DNA from: JACIWB01 sp038818725
Lineage (GTDB): Archaea; Thermoplasmatota; E2; UBA202; JdFR-43
Direction: 5' to 3'
Assembly (NCBI GenBank): GCA_038818725.1
Contig: JAWAYL010000025.1
Coordinates: forward strand, 1-15,550
Length of the DNA: 15,550 nucleotides
Under the pieces are notes generated by a model. That model was given only the letters and a program-made list of their open reading frames with translations, was not told where the DNA came from and did not search any database. Shown one piece after another: positions 15,445 to 15,550 of this stretch. Within the stretch, counting starts at the first letter, position 1. Each line of letters begins with the position of its first letter. The translations under genes were made by a program, and so were the position numbers.

Positions 15445-15455
15445 TTGTCGAACAA
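15445..15455. promoter_or_regulatory. Small palindrome in the divergent thiI gap, possible operator
   Basis: TTGTCGAACAA is a dyad (TTGT/ACAA around CGA) between the two divergent TATA-like boxes. It sits next to a GCGGGG run that stands out in the AT-rich gap. Function is a guess. Confidence 0.25.
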
Positions 15456-15464
15456 TTTAAAAAA

Positions 15465-15473
15465 TTTAATATA
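15465..15473 (+). promoter_or_regulatory. Probable TATA box of the gene at 15508
   Basis: TTTAATATA lies about 40 bases before the ATG at 15508. This predicts a start near 15494 and a short leader of about 14 bases that would still hold the ribosome site. Confidence 0.45.
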
Positions 15474-15495
15474 ATTCTAATAAATTATCAATAAA

Positions 15496-15501
15496 GGGGA
15501 T
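15496..15501 (+). promoter_or_regulatory. Ribosome binding site of the gene at 15508
   Basis: GGGGAT lies six bases before the ATG at 15508. The ATG at 15500 within it is closed after three codons (stop at 15509), so 15508 is the start. Confidence 0.5.
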
Positions 15502-15507
15502 GGGAAA

Positions 15508-15550
15508 ATGAAGAAGAAAAGAAATGGTTATTGGGAGAAATATAACAAAA
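15508..15550 (+). CDS. Start of an unidentified gene, cut by the window end
   Basis: Fourteen codons read MKKKRNGYWEKYNK and run off the window. The start is supported by a GGGGAT ribosome site six bases upstream and a TATA-like box near 15465-15473. The visible residues are basic and polar and do not show a signal peptide. The family cannot be recognised from so short a piece. It is divergent from thiI across a 110-base gap. Confidence 0.5.
   Translation, partial: MKKKRNGYWEKYNK

Noticed and set aside
15441..15455. TTCGA sequence on the minus strand resembling a tRNA T-loop
   Set aside because: The flanking bases do not form a five-pair T-stem, and no acceptor, anticodon or D arm can be placed around it.
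1..15550. CRISPR arrays, insertion sequences, attachment sites or a mobile defence island
   Set aside because: No regularly spaced direct repeats, transposase or integrase motifs, or terminal inverted repeats were seen. The genes are typical chromosomal housekeeping and metabolic genes with uniform composition.

Overview
The window looks like a compact, AT-rich archaeal chromosome segment (roughly 30% G+C by eye). The archaeal markers are a GEK1/DtdA-type D-aminoacyl-tRNA deacylase, a rhodanese-free ThiI, an archaeal Lhr helicase followed by a COG1407-type phosphoesterase, a tungsten-type aldehyde:ferredoxin oxidoreductase (AOR), and TATA-like boxes about 22-27 bases before several first genes, implying leaderless mRNAs. 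An AOR, a four-cluster ferredoxin and a gingipain-like (C25) protease fit an anaerobic, protein-degrading archaeon, for example of the Thermoplasmata or marine-sediment euryarchaeal type. That placement is an inference and needs phylogenetics. No rRNA, tRNA, insertion sequence, phage gene or CRISPR array was seen, and no gap between genes exceeds about 110 bases.

Layout: (1) 1-1936, plus strand: the 3' part of a secreted C25 protease overlaps by ATGA a PfkB-type nucleoside kinase. (2) 5118-1933, minus strand: a tightly coupled operon of 16-cysteine ferredoxin, AOR and an exported CrtC/AttH-like lipocalin. (3) 5205-8770, plus strand: Lhr helicase, overlapping metallophosphoesterase, then acylphosphatase, probably with its own promoter. 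(4) 9519-8767, minus strand: DtdA. (5) 9557-10339, plus strand: a class I SAM methyltransferase. (6) 15397-10340, minus strand: ThiI, a class II-type histone deacetylase/acetylpolyamine amidohydrolase, and a large MMPL/RND membrane protein. (7) From 15508, plus strand: the first 14 codons of an unidentified gene.

How the genes may work together: the C25 protease would release peptides outside the cell. AOR with its polyferredoxin would oxidise aldehydes arising from amino-acid fermentation and pass electrons to ferredoxin clusters. Lhr and the phosphoesterase are probably a nucleic-acid repair or processing pair. DtdA and ThiI serve tRNA quality control and tRNA thiolation. The deacetylase may act on chromatin proteins or polyamines.

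The most interesting points are the AOR-polyferredoxin-lipocalin operon, the Lhr-phosphoesterase coupling, the loss of the second transmembrane acid in the RND protein, three tail-to-tail gene pairs with no spacer, and G+C-rich inverted repeats inside genes of this AT-rich DNA. I found no wholly new defence-type system here.
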